This document shows positions 12,674 to 23,629 of a DNA stretch of 64,000 bases, piece by piece; the stretch's first letter is position 1; each line of letters opens with the position of its first letter. The position numbers and the translations under genes are program-made. The stretch is from Harmothoe impar (lineage: Eukaryota > Annelida > Polychaeta > Phyllodocida > Polynoidae). Below the pieces are notes generated by a model. It made no database searches, was not told the DNA's origin, and saw only the letters and a list, made by a program, of their open reading frames with translations. The stretch is taken from assembly GCA_947462335.1 (NCBI GenBank), contig OX381708.1:45945377-46009376 (forward strand). The letters run 5' to 3'.

Positions 12674-12771
12674 CTGTATTCTCATTTGTATGGAGATTGG
12701 AGATCCATAGGTCATGTTTCCGTATATCATTACATGAATCTCTTTGTTGTCAGCTGTTGGTATATAGGGGC
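12674..12771 (-). CDS. Internal coding exon, beta-rich extracellular-looking segment
   Basis: A strong pyrimidine tract (CTTCCCTTCCTTTCAATCCAAAG) precedes 98 bp and a perfect donor CAG|GTAAGT. The frame is P-Y-I-P-T-A-D-N-K-E-I-H-V-M-I-Y-G-N-M-T, then Y-G-S-P-I-S-I-Q-M-R-I-Q, with an N-x-T glycosylation sequon. The first two bases complete a glycine codon begun by the exon at 13004-13122. Alternating hydrophobic residues suggest beta strands in a secreted or extracellular domain. I do not recognise the family. Confidence 0.7.
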
Positions 12772-13003
12772 CTTTGGATTGAAAGGAAGGGAAGCTGGCC
12801 TAATATAAACGCTTAGATAATTATAGGTTAAAATGTGTTTGTTCACATCAGTTCACTCTGATGATGGTTTGAATAACAGTGTGTAGTAGATGTCGTTAAC
12901 CATTTTTTTCCTGAAGCCCCCCCCCCCCCGCCATTTACATCATTAGGGCTACTTCTGTAGCCACCTAAGAAATCACACTCACAAAACAAGTGTATTTTCT
13001 TAC

Positions 13004-13122
13004 CTGAATTCCTTAGCCTTGAACTGCACTCACAGGGGGTCACATACCTCACACATCCTTGTTCTCTCGGTGGGCACTGGACGCATGGGTTAACACAGGG
13101 CTCTATACCTGAATCGCCTTGT
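13004..13122 (-). CDS. Internal coding exon, cysteine-rich segment
   Basis: The 119 bp exon (phase 2 in, phase 1 out) has acceptor TTTAAGGCAG and strong donor AATTCAG|GTAAGA. The 39-codon frame contains E-P-C-V-N-P-C-V-Q-C-P-P-R-E-Q-G-C-V, then R-Y-V-T-P-C-E-C-S-S-R-L-R-N-S. Six cysteines in 24 residues suggest a disulfide-rich extracellular module. It splices in phase into 12674-12771 across a split glycine codon, the best evidence that both are real. The acceptor is weaker than the donor. The family is not recognised; the spacing does not fit EGF exactly. Confidence 0.65.
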
Positions 13123-14638
13123 CTGCCTTAAATAAACCTAATTACAGGATCACTATCCATTTGATATGCTAAAACCAGAGTAATCTGATTCCAGTGAGTC
13201 GTTAGTGGATAGCATGGTGTCCCCGCTCTCAGATCCCACAACCCTGAACAGAAACCATCGACGTTGTTTTCAGCAATGTCGGCGGAAAACGTACATAAAA
13301 GGGGTGGTGCAACGTTTTGTGAACACAGACAAATAATGGAGAGAAAAAAAAGGCTACAAAAATCCCTGTTTATATTGAAAGGAGGACTTTTCAGGTTTAA
13401 GTCCGCGAGGATGGGGGTCTTTTTGGAAACCCATAACACGGATGGTTTCTAAGATGGTGTCTGAGTGCAGGGACCGGGGTGGATAACTCTATGCATTCAA
13501 TATAGAGTAGTGATGCCCTAGGCCTGACATATATGACATATCAATAATTGACCACACAGGGTTAGAGCAGTGCTCTATACCCGACAGTCTATGGGGGTAT
13601 TTACCAGGGCTTTATGAGCTGCTCCCGGCTATATTGATTGACTCCAACAGTTGATCACAACGACCTCCTCCCGAGCTGCTCGCTCATATTGCAGGTACTG
13701 CATGACTGGATAGAGTGGTGCTGAAGGCTATTATAAACTATGCAGAGCCATTCACACGAGATGTGCCATACAGGAGATGCAGAGAGAGGCCTTTGAGGCT
13801 TGGAACAGGGAAATGAATGATCTCTTATGGCGCTACACGATAATGTTATCCGATTCTGATGAATTATGTACAGTGAGAGAACCATATTGGCTCGTTCAGT
13901 TTCTCATTCCTTGTCTTTGTAGTCCCTGTGCTGGTAATGATGATATAGTTTTGCAATTTTACAGTAATGAGGAGGTAGTCGCGAAAGGATGCTTAATGAA
14001 AAAAATAGTTGCATTTCTTTCATGGGACTCCATGGATATTTTTACAGCTGCCTCCTATTTTATAATAAAATTTAAGAGCCCCTCTCTTGGATCAAATATT
14101 AAGATTCAGTGTGAATAGTACCACATCAAGGGAGATATCACTGTGGAAATCATATCCCAGATGTATAACAATTTCTTCAATTTCCATCTTATAAAAAAAT
14201 TGTATGAATATAATAATGAAGCTCCTCAACGAAGGTGAGGGGTATATCTCAAAAGAGTAATCTCCGGAAGTCATCTAGAAGAGAAGGAATGCTCAGGATT
14301 TTCGGGATAGTCTCTTTCCTAATTAGTCAGCTATCCAGGAATCTTTAACTGAGTATATTTCTTAGTTTTTATGGTAAAAAGCGATGTGGGATTGGTTGGT
14401 TTGATTGATAGCTTGTTTACCATGACCACCTGCCTGTAGCATTCCCCACTATAGTACTTATCGTACACGTACCCACTTATTACCAGCTGGTGTGTTAGAC
14501 GACGCACCTGTTCTAAGTTCATTGGAATGGTGTGATAACTCTTCATAAGTAGAGCTAGGGACAGGTACACAGTGGGAGAAGTCAACCCAAAGTGGAGAGT
14601 GGTTAATGGTGTAATTCCTTTAGAGGCGAAACACTTAC

Positions 14639-14686
14639 TGCCCATCCAGTCACCTTCGGAGCTGAGCGAGGACCGGCATTCGGGGC
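14639..14686 (-). CDS. Probable short internal exon
   Basis: The 48 bp segment is phase 1 in, phase 1 out. The acceptor CCTCCTCTATTAAAG and the strong donor GGGCA|GTAAGTGT bracket the frame P-E-C-R-S-S-L-S-S-E-G-D-W-M-G. Symmetric 1-1 exons are typical of extracellular modular proteins, and the strand matches the exons at 13.1 and 12.7 kb. The next exon leftward needs a phase 1 start, so a missing exon lies between this and 13122. Confidence 0.35.
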
Positions 14687-15525
14687 CTTTAATAGAGGAG
14701 GTTAGGGTTTGACAGTCTCAATGTGACAAGTAATAATGAAACTCTGCATTTTGGGTGAAGACAGAAGTTTGCCGTGCAATTATCTACAATCATGGCATGG
14801 TATGTGTCAACTAACATAAGTAATGGGAGAATAAAAACAGAACTTCTCGTGACATATAATTATTTCTACCATGAAGCCGGATCATAATAGATATGTTTTG
14901 AATCAGAATAGCTATAGGTCACCCTATATAAGAGAACACTTTTAGAGTTCCCCCCGTAGATGAAATCCAGTGACAAGCAATATAGCTGAAGGTCAGCGGT
15001 GAGTATAGTGGTTTATATCTTCAGACAGAATGGATATCGCTTTCTGACACACCGAGCTGTGAGAGGTCACCGTGATCGACCATTATACACCCAACCTGCC
15101 TCATCCCTCTCTTCCTGCTCCCCATGCTGGCCTCCCCACCCCATCCACTAACCTCCACTGACCAGGTTCACCAGCCCTTTTACAGATAGCCTCTACTCCT
15201 CTACTTAGGCCACTCCCAACCATTGCTTTCTGCTGCTGTATCCATAACCTGTACTATCATTCACAGATGCATGCTACCAGAGCCGCTGCTGGTTGGAGAT
15301 GTAATAATGAAATATTGTGAGATGCTGCCTCAGCCATCTGACTCCAGGCAATAAGATCCTACCATCTCCACACCTTGTGCTCCACACCATTCCCCTAATG
15401 CCCCCTGCCATCTCCCACCCTCCCTACGCCCCCATCCTGCACGAATCGGATTGTATCATTAATAGGATTCAGTGTATGGGTAATATGGTAGCAGAGAAGA
15501 AATGGCAGGGATGGCTAGGCTGGGA

Positions 15526-15566
15526 AATAGAATGGTATAGAATGGTATAGAATGGTATAGAGTGAT
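15526..15566. repeat. 10 bp tandem repeat (GAATGGTATA)
   Basis: Three perfect units and a degenerate fourth. Confidence 0.85.
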
Positions 15567-16017
15567 ATGGAGGAACTGTGTAAAGATATAGCGAGATGAA
15601 TATTGCCATATGTATGATATATTGTAGAGTATACATGAATGTCAAACTTGACCAATTGACTTAGGGAAGTAGATGGTTTTGTACACGTTTTTATAATAAT
15701 CAGCTACTACATCTAATAACATTAAATTAGGGCTATGTGGTCCTCAAAGACTGGAGTTCTCATATCTCACCCATGCGACTTATCTGAAGGGGATAGTTAC
15801 ATAACAGCAGGGCGAAAATATTGTTTTAATTATATAACCATGGAAAAATAATGATTACTGTTCTAATTTATTAGAGCTAGGTAGCCACAGTGGTAAGGCT
15901 TGGAAATAATATATACCTACCTAGAAACGCCCAGTGTGCTTCCGGTAATAATAGACCCACTCTCTACCTGAGCTCCCTCCTACGACGTGTCACCCCACAT
16001 TAGTCTCATGTGTAGGT

Positions 16018-16180
16018 AGGGGAACTTTCACAAATTATATCACCTATTTTGGGACATTTTTCAAAACCCCAAAACCTCCCCATGTCGCTATTGCAAATTG
16101 ACTTACAAGCACATTTAATCACTAAATCCACAGACCGCCCACAAGTATCCTATCGGGTGAAATTATTTGTGAACGTTCCC
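16018..16180. mobile_element. MITE, GGGGACGT...ACGTTCCC family, copy 2
   Basis: It has left-end similarity GGGGAACTTTCACAAAT, an interior start CACCTATTTTGGGACATTTT nearly identical to the copy at 3981, and the right end ATTTGTGAACGTTCCC. The length matches copy 1 (about 163 bp). Confidence 0.65.
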
Positions 16181-17038
16181 TCGAACGTCAAACTCCATGT
16201 CAGTGAGAGTATAGAACAGTACCATAAACTATACATCTAAATGCAGTTCAATTTTCTCCTGCCCAATATTGCCTAAGTGCACTCCCCTGTAAGGTGGCAT
16301 GGTAGGGTGAGCAGTTAGACCCCACCTTTGTACAAATCGATGACAATCCCCCTTAGTGCGGCCCCTTTAGTAGCCTACTGCTCTAGGCTGGTATATGGTA
16401 CATAGGGACCTCCTCCAGTACAGACTAATGAGTAGAAAGCCAGCCGTGGCCGTTCCCATACTCTACAGCCATTAATTTGTCGTGATTATACATGCCGATA
16501 TGTGCCATAGTTTGCTTAGTGAGGCATGTTTCCATCACTACACATGCTACATGATCACAATGGCACATGCATTCAGTGGTTTGAATGAAGGCTGATTGGT
16601 CCATATAGTGCTAAACAACATAAAGGCAATGGTTAGATTACACTGACTCTACTGGAAGATGAAGAGTGGAAGCACAAAACACATTGATCAGTAATACCTT
16701 TAGAACACCTGCATCCATGGTATTTGGCATTGCATAGGTCTATGCTGCACAGCATCCTGCCACTCCCACACATGAATACATACACTATTCACTATTCGGA
16801 AATCAATAGTGTGTAGTTGGTCTATATTTATCACAATGCTGCTGCCAGGTTCCTGCAATGCTTACCTATTGCAGGTTGCAGGCCAACTGCAAATCACATA
16901 GGCTAGTAGTAGTAATGTGTTTGTTAGAGGCAAGCACTACAATGCCCACAAGCATGCAAACAGGACATATTCCCCTTGTCCCCTTTTGAATTATAAATGC
17001 GATGACATTCTAACGCTCATGCACGTGCATAATACATC

Positions 17039-17039
<1 letters not shown>

Positions 17040-17110
<71 letters not shown>
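17040..17110. repeat. (TA)n microsatellite
   Basis: About 35 uninterrupted TA units. Confidence 0.97.
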
Positions 17111-17111
<1 letters not shown>

Positions 17112-17268
17112 CAAAAAGCAGTTTAACGTTAGACAGACCCATTCTACCCCTTACCCAAGGGACTAACCCTCAACAGAACACCACTCTTCTTCCTCCTGTT
17201 CGTGATTGAGTGATAGGGTCCAATCTTCCCCAAAACACCACCTCCTTGCTTCCTCCAGAGGGTTGCCC

Positions 17269-17337
17269 CTAGAGAGGGCAGTATGGCACATCCTCCTCCA
17301 GGGTAATTCCGGGTTGCCAAGGCGACTCCCGCACGGT
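17269..17337 (-). CDS. Probable terminal coding exon
   Basis: A strong pyrimidine tract (TTCTTCTCCCC...GTCTACAG) precedes an in-phase 22-codon end T-V-R-E-S-P-W-Q-P-G-I-T-L-E-E-D-V-P-Y-C, P-L, then TAG at 17269-17271. Phase 0 matches the phase 0 end of the exon at 17619-17835, 281 bp away, so the two join without a frame break. The region also has two longer minus-strand open frames through the same DNA; phase argues against them. It would give the C terminus of the protein. Confidence 0.5.
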   Translation of the reverse strand, partial: TVRESPWQPGITLEEDVPYCPL

Positions 17338-17618
17338 CTGTAGACATGCAAGGGGAGAAGAATGACTGCTTATACCTACACATAATACCTGCCTCCTTTC
17401 ATGGTAGCACTATAGTATAGAAGATACAGTCTACTGATGGGTTATTATCCTGCTGTCTGATGTTTCTAATCATGAACTTCTCAAAAAGCGTTCAGGTTCG
17501 CAATAAGAACATAAGGAACATGTGCATTTTCAGAAAATGGGTGTTCCCTCGGACCAATCTCCACCCTCTTCTACCCCTCCTGGTTCAACTTAACTTCATA
17601 CGTTTCTGATGTGCTTAC

Positions 17619-17835
17619 TCTACACATACTGAACTGAGTATGTTGTGTCTTGAAGAGGTTTTTATGGTGGAGATCTATAAACCGCATTACTTCATCTAGC
17701 CTGTCTATAATAGTGCTCTTGGACTTTACATTGGCAGAGTGACCAATACTGACCATACTGACCAGTGCATTGGCCGTCTTCCTGGAGGTCATGGTCAGGC
17801 GGTACTGACCACAAAGCCTCCTGAGCAGGGTGGAG
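17619..17835 (-). CDS. Internal coding exon of unknown gene (helical, charged)
   Basis: The 217 bp exon has a poly-C acceptor ending in CAG and donor TGTAGA|GTAAGC. After one base that completes a codon it encodes 72 residues: S-T-L-L-R-R-L-C-G-Q-Y-R-L-T-M-T-S-R-K-T, later K-S-T-I-I-D-R-L-D-E-V-M-R-F-I-D-L-H-H-K and ending F-S-M-C-R. The composition and continuous frame are protein-like, and the region looks mostly helical. It ends in phase 0 and fits the exon at 17269-17337. The family is not recognised. The upstream exon (phase 2 end) was not found. Confidence 0.65.
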
Positions 17836-18763
17836 CTGGGGGGGGGGGTAATGCTGGAGAAGGGAGGGGGGTATGAGGCAGTTGATGGACATGCCCCCAC
17901 ACACTGCCACAGCCCACCTCACACGAGGTATTGACCAACCGCGGAATCAATTACATGCTTTATAAATCGGCTGGGTGGTGGAGGTAGGGCTCGGGTAGGA
18001 GGTTGACCAAATGGTTCGAGATGGAGGTTGTCTGGAGGAGTGGAGTTGGTTTTTTTGGTTTGGCCTAATGTGGAGGTAGGAATTAGGATGGGTGTGAATG
18101 TTGGTTTGGTAGGAGGTATATGGGACTGGGGTGTGGTTGGGATTCCTCCCGTGAATGTGGAGAGAGTGGCGGAGGCGGGTGGGGAGGGGGTAATGTAAAT
18201 CCAGGTGTTAGTGTCTCAGGTGTGGATGGGGTTCTATAGGGAAGGGGCGGCATGTAATGTGGGTGCCCGCTTGCAAAGTCGTAAAAGGTTAATTGGGAAT
18301 GTGTCAGATGCATCCCATATTGGTATCTGATTAATTGATAGTAAACAGCAAGTGTATAAAATTCGGCTGAGCATGCATATGTCAAGTTCATTTCTACAGT
18401 GATATGAATGCATATATTAAGATGGAATCTTCTGCTGGGGAGAAGGCTATACAATACGCCACGTCTATACACCGTATAGTGTACCTACAACTGAAGACAG
18501 TGGGGGTGGTACTTCCCTAACGATGATGTTATCACCAGTACCACATCATTATTACATGTATATAGAAAGCAGTATAGAGTCTGAGAGAACTAACAAAGGA
18601 GACATTGATCGATCAACACACTCATAACATAGCCATACGTATACATACCTGACAGCTATATCCCAGCTATAGCTCTCCTACTGCGATGACAGGTAAATGT
18701 ACAGACTCTGGAGGGCCTTTTTATATCCTTGACCCATTCTGAGAAAGTCCATTGAGGCTGCAT

Positions 18764-18876
18764 CAGCCCTTTAAGGGCAGCATATTGTATTAATGTACTA
18801 TGCCGTTGGTCGTCGCGAATAAGTTCAGGCTTGGAGAGCAACCCGGTAGGGCTGAAGGGCTGCATTCATACATGGC
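18764..18876. mobile_element. Degenerate 247 bp TTAA-type MITE fragment
   Basis: The left-end sequence CCCTTTAAGGGCAGCATATT followed by GTATTAATG matches the left end of the 30772-31018 element (CACTTTAAGGGCTGCATAGT). The rest is diverged and no right end was found. Confidence 0.4.
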
Positions 18877-18930
18877 GAGATAGGATAACGTATATTAAAG
18901 GATTATGCGACCCTTCAATGATTAACTTAA

Positions 18931-19717
18931 CCCTTTAGACCCCAAAACGGCCGGAAACGGCCGTGTCTCATTTCCCCAAAACGGCCGTAGCCGGCCGCAA
19001 AACGGCCGTTTTTAGGCCCTGATTCAAGTATAAATAAATGAGGACAACATTCCCAAAACTTTTTGTTGTTATTTGGCTTTAATTTGTCATTGTAAATAAC
19101 TTAACGGTAACCCTAATTTAGGCCATAAATGACATTCAGAGAAGGTTTAAAGGTAAGGGAAATAGAAATATTGTACCTCTAGAGAGCTTATTTCTTGGGG
19201 CCACACAATTGTGTGTTTTACTGGAAAATCTCCAAGATAGGCTAAAAGCCTAGCATATGTAATTGATTGTTTTACTTGGACACTGTACCATCATTAATGC
19301 AAGTTATATATTATTTTGATGGGTAGACCATCAAGCTTCAGAAAAGGATGATTTGATTCAAATTCTTTATCAAAACTTTTACATTTCTCATGTGATTTGA
19401 CTTTTAAAAGATATATAGTGTCTTAGGCAGAAACAACAAATTTCAGCCCGAGTGAGCCGTTAAGGCCTCTATGAAAATGGCAAGGACCACCCTTCTTCTA
19501 AGACCTGTCATGAATTCAAAATTTAATGTTTCAATAATTTCTTTGCGAGGTGGCCATAGAATAAATACAAGCTTTAATGTGATTTAATAGATTAAAGAAT
19601 AAATCTTAAAATTATGTTAAACAAATGAGGGTGATCAATGACCAAATTTAGCCAAATTCACACGAAATCCTGGGGAAATAAGGCATTATATTATGTAATT
19701 GCCTGGGGTCTAAAGGG
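18931..19717. mobile_element. TTAA-type non-autonomous DNA transposon (CCCTTTAGACCCC ends)
   Basis: CCCTTTAGACCCC at 18931-18943 is mirrored by GGGGTCTAAAGGG at 19705-19717. TTAA precedes the left end; the right end is followed by TTTTAA, so the right target copy is shifted or mutated. Five or so ACGGCCG palindromes sit just inside the left end. The element is 787 bp with no ORF. Ends starting CCC and TTAA targets are typical of the piggyBac superfamily; this assignment is inference. Confidence 0.65.
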
Positions 19718-20697
19718 TTTTAACACTGTTTAAGAGTTGGTCTATCAATCAAGTTCCACGTACCCACATCGTCAATCCTATGGCTTTTGTGAGGGGTATG
19801 TCTACTTGGGAAACGTAGTCGATGCTTTGATATTTGCGATTAGAATGCCCATAAAATATCATGCTTATAAATCATGGTTTGTCGGGCCCAGGAAGTATAG
19901 CTGAATATTTTCTTGGAAAACGTAACATCATATCAGTCAGCACCACAATTAAGCAATGAGGAAGTAAATCCAAGTGTGGCCTAAACCTGATTCCAGCAAA
20001 GTCGATCATCCCCGATTTTTGGATCGGAGATGATGAGGAGGCCTCAACTTGGCCCTCCTTATGTAATTTGATAAAGTTAATTCACCTGATTACATCGGTG
20101 GAAATCATCCATACATCCCTAAAAATATATCAATTGATAAAAGATCGGGTCGTCCCGATTTTCCACGATTTCCTAATCGACTCTGGTGGACTACCGACTT
20201 TATACTGAAGGTAACCCATGAATCGGCTGACATCAAAGGCATCGCTGATTGGCTATTATGTGGAGGGACAAAGCACCCTGTGTGTAAGCAATGTAGGGAT
20301 TGAACACTGTATAGGCCTTTTCTTTCCATTGTCAGCCTCCCTAAGGAATTCTAGACCTGGTGTTACTCAACCCGATTCTGCATGGTCTCAGACAAGCTGA
20401 GGGGGTAGGGGGTGGGAGGGAGGTAGGTGAGGGGTCATTGCCGCATTCTGCTGCAGCGTCCGAACCTCAGGCTATATGGCTCCATCCACTCCCTGCGGCC
20501 ATATTGAACTACACCGAGGTAACCCTGCACGTTATGTAACTTCTCCCATCGACTCGCCATGGGCACCAGTGCTCAATGAAGAGGTTTGCATAGCACCATG
20601 CTCACGGACCTTGCTGCAAGTAGGCTGCCCCACCCCCACCTCACCCCACACCACCCTGCCCTACCCCACCGCCTGCCCTCCAACACTCCCACCTTAC

Positions 20698-20793
20698 TGT
20701 CCATGATACACACAAAGGCATTGGCGGGACAAGATCTCCATAAGAGACAAATACAAGGGTGGATATAGTCAGATAGTCTGATAGTGAAGGACA
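20698..20793 (-). CDS. Probable internal exon with CP-x-A-x-x-C motif
   Basis: The 96 bp exon is phase 1 in, phase 1 out. The acceptor is CTGAGAAAGCAG after a CTTGCTGCTGCTTC tract and the donor is GGACA|GTAAGG. The 31 codons read S-F-T-I-R-L-S-D-Y-I-H-P-C-I-C-L-L-W-R-S, then C-P-A-N-A-F-V-C-I-M-D. The C-P-A-N-A-F-V-C string recalls the C-P-x-G-A-x-x-C of mannose-6-phosphate-receptor-type domains, but the match is too short to claim. It lies about 150 bp from and opposite to the plus-strand gene starting at 20941. Confidence 0.35.
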
Positions 20794-20940
20794 CTGCTTT
20801 CTCAGCCGAAGCAGCAGCAAGATTGCACAAACCAGGGTCCATATTCCCATAAGTGTTTCTATAATTTATACACCCGGACACTGCTGGTCTTCCTCCAGCT
20901 CCAGCTCCTCCAGCTCCACCCCTCCTCCTGCACCTCAAGT

Positions 20941-21183
20941 ATGCCCTCCTCACTGGAGGAGGAGAAGTTAATAAGAACGAGCAGCTCGGCCCCCGACTTC
21001 TTCTCCTTGAGCAGCTCAGAGCGGCCAGAGCTGCTGCTTCCTGACAGTTACATGACGTACTACATCTTCATCGGCTTCGTGCTGCTGATGGGACTATTCT
21101 CAACCTTCCTGTTAGTGTTTGGACTGTTGCAGAAGGTTCTTAACCCTCCCCTAGATGATGGCTTTGATGACATAGAGTATGCG
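20941..21183 (+). CDS. Exon 1 (coding part) of a small single-pass membrane protein
   Basis: From ATG at 20941 the exon encodes 81 residues and ends at a good donor, TATGCG|GTAAGA, in phase 0. Residues 1-35 are Ser/Glu-rich (M-P-S-S-L-E-E-E-K-L). Residues 40-65 are a strong membrane segment (Y-Y-I-F-I-G-F-V-L-L-M-G-L-F-S-T-F-L-L-V). The end is acidic (D-D-G-F-D-D-I-E-Y-A). The frame stays open upstream of this ATG, so the true start could be further left or on another exon. It continues in phase into 23420-23533. No family recognised; it resembles small integral membrane proteins only in general layout. Confidence 0.65.
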
Positions 21184-21821
21184 GTAAGATGGTTAGCCTG
21201 CGGTAAGGCTCTCAGTGTCAGTATACAGGACAGTAATTAGGGGCATTAACCTACTGCATTGTAACACACATAATACATTGTAAAGACCTTCATCATGGAC
21301 ATATTTACACGGATTTGGTTATTTTATTAGTCATTTATCATCTTTTCTCTTTTCAACTTCTGTTGAGTTCCATAATCTGCCTCCCCCCTCATCCAATACT
21401 ACTAGGTTGGATGGATGGGCAATGAATTGCCCTCATTTTAAATATATTTCCCCCTAGACATGTCGTACAAATGGCTAGACTGTACGATTATAGTTATCAT
21501 CTGAAAGAGCAGCTTCTTAATGCTAAATCGACACGATCATTGAATTCATTGACACAGATTACGTGGGCAAATGCACTGCAGAAAATGTGGAATGCTTTAT
21601 CCTGACAGGCCCACCTATTCACGGGGCTAGTGCAATCCATGCAATTTCTCCGACTTGCATCTAGAAGCAATAGCTATCACAAACCATTTAGGGACCATTT
21701 GTATGACTGGGCTGCAGATGGAACGAGGGGCTGCCGACAGCCATAAGGATGATATACCACTTTAGGCTACCGAGATTGGATATTGCAGCTGCCCAATGTG
21801 AGGCATGTTGCTTCTGCTTAA

Positions 21822-22068
21822 CCCTCCAAGGGTAGTCAAGTGCTCTAACGTGTTTTGCCCCTTGTCATTATGATGCATGAAGGCAGTCATGGCGAGTAGA
21901 CAGCTGGTAGACTCACCAGGGCTGCATTCAAGCACCATGCCGACCCTTAGGAGTGTATCAACCACATATGTGAGCAGGCTTGTATGGTCGGCATGATGCT
22001 TGAATGTATGCTGCGCTCATGACGATGAACGGCAGAATGCATTAAAGCACTATGGGGCTCTTAAAGGA
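21822..22068. mobile_element. 247 bp TTAA-type MITE, copy 1
   Basis: TTAA at 21818-21821 precedes CCCTCCAAGGGTAGTCAAGT. The right end is the complement of a similar sequence (GTCCTTTAAGAGCCCCATAG) followed by CTAA, a one-base variant of TTAA. The length is exactly that of the copy at 30772-31018, and both share an internal CAGGGYTGCAT ... GGAGTGTATC core. Partial copies lie near 18764 and 26750. There is no ORF. The TTAA target and CCC start fit piggyBac-derived MITEs. Confidence 0.65.
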
Positions 22069-22694
22069 CTAAAATGCCTTATTCGGCTCCTATATCATCA
22101 TGGTAGCTCCTTCTACTCCCCTCCCAGTATCGCCAGCATGCACGAGTGCAATATCTGACAATGTACATTATATATAGCACCATTTGTCATTGATTAAATC
22201 ATAATATTTCTATGTAACTTCGCTGTTAAAAAGGGTGTACCACCTTTATATTAAATTTACCAACAACTATGTGTGGTCTGTCGTGGCGTTGTTCTTAAAT
22301 CTATGAACAACATATTATAAATTGTTTTCCCATAACGAAAATACTAGCAACCATGGGTGTTCAGTTGATTTTTCTTTTTTTAAAGCTCTCCAAAACTTGG
22401 TCCCGTATCTATGCCCTGTAGGGGTAGAACTACTTCTATAACAGCCATTCCGGTTGGTCTATGAGCTGCTCCGGACCTGCTCACAGAGCTGCCCAAGTGT
22501 ATGGGAGTGGCTCAGAACATAGCCAGCTGATGGGAAACCTGTGTAGACAGTGTCCAGGATCCTCTCTGTGTCATGTCACCCTACCTAGGACTATTTAAGT
22601 GTGCTGACATGTAACTAACACTAATACCACAGACAAGGCGAAGTAGACTATTTGGGGTTTCTAACCCCGACATCTGTGTTATTCCATTGTATTA

Positions 22695-23091
22695 GGCCGT
22701 TTTATTTTGATAACTTGGATTACGGATCCGCCTCCGAGATTTTTGGCATTTTGCAAAAAAAAAAAAAGTTTTATTTTTTTTTTTTACCTTTCCCCTCCGA
22801 GATTCTTTTTGAGAATTTTCCTTAAAAAAAAAAAAAGTACATGTTGACCAGCAAAAGGTAGAATGAGGCCTTTCAGATTGGGGATATTTCTCCACATATC
22901 TTCCTTAGATTACCCAAAAATCAGGTTTTCCATGCCTTTTTTTTTTTTTTTTTTTTTTTCCTCTGCCCTTCAGGGGAATTTTTGATCGGGCTCCCCCCGT
23001 AGGACAGCTTTTTTTTTTTTTTTTTTTCCTTTACCCTTCCAAAAAGTTGGAGCCAAAAGCCCGTAATCCAAGTTATCAAAATAAGGTGGCC
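22695..23091. mobile_element. MITE with TTA target and GGCC ends, poly-T-rich (copy 1)
   Basis: TTA flanks both sides (22692-22694 and 23092-23094). The ends read GGCC-G-TTTTATTTTGATAACTTG and its near complement, about 34 bp of terminal inverted repeat. The inside has several long A/T runs and the core GTACATGTTGACCAGCAAAA. A second copy in the same orientation is at 54473-54827. A 3 bp TWA duplication with G-rich ends fits PIF/Harbinger-derived elements; this is inference. Confidence 0.75.
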
Positions 23092-23419
23092 TTAGGTGTT
23101 ATGGTATACTTACTTTCTTAATAGTATGAAGACACTCGAAATTAGGATCAACAACACCTGAATATCTAGTCTTTCATTTAAAAGTTTGAATTTTCAAAAC
23201 TTTGAATTGGAAACTTTAGGGAGTATTTCAAACATTTTTCTATTGTGTTATTAGTGTTTATTCACTAGTAGGAGTATATCACAACCTCTATTAAAGAGCT
23301 TATATGATAGTCCTTATGATTAAAACCCTTTTTAGTTTTCCTGGGCTGACTCGGTACCTTAAGCATTATCTGTACATGTACTCTCTTCTAAACTTCCTGC
23401 TGCCATTGCTGTTTTGCAG

Positions 23420-23533
23420 AGTACAGGCGACTCTTTGGATGAGGAGGAGGGCGATAAGGCGACAGGAGAAACAAAGCGGAACACTTCTTACAATGAGGTG
23501 ATCGACGCCGACAACCCTCAGACACCAGAGGAG
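23420..23533 (+). CDS. Exon 2 of the small membrane-protein gene (acidic cytoplasmic tail)
   Basis: A pyrimidine-rich acceptor (CTGCTGCCATTGCTGTTTTGCAG) precedes 114 bp in phase 0, ending at donor GAGGAG|GTAAGT. The 38 codons read S-T-G-D-S-L-D-E-E-E-G-D-K-A-T-G-E-T-K-R, then N-T-S-Y-N-E-V-I-D-A-D-N-P-Q-T-P-E-E. It continues the acidic tail begun after the membrane segment. Both junctions are phase 0 with good consensus, which supports one transcript. S-Y-N-E-V could be a tyrosine phosphorylation or sorting site, which is inference. Confidence 0.75.
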
Positions 23534-23629
23534 GTAAGTACAGGCATCAGTTCACTCTATCTTGGGTTGAAAAACTGTTACATGGTACAGTCGTAGAACA
23601 CAGCATACCTGACTGCCCCCCCCCCCCCA

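Noticed and set aside
18656..18865. Minus-strand exon with donor GTCAG|GTATGT
   Set aside because: All three frames have stops just before the donor, so it cannot be an internal coding exon.
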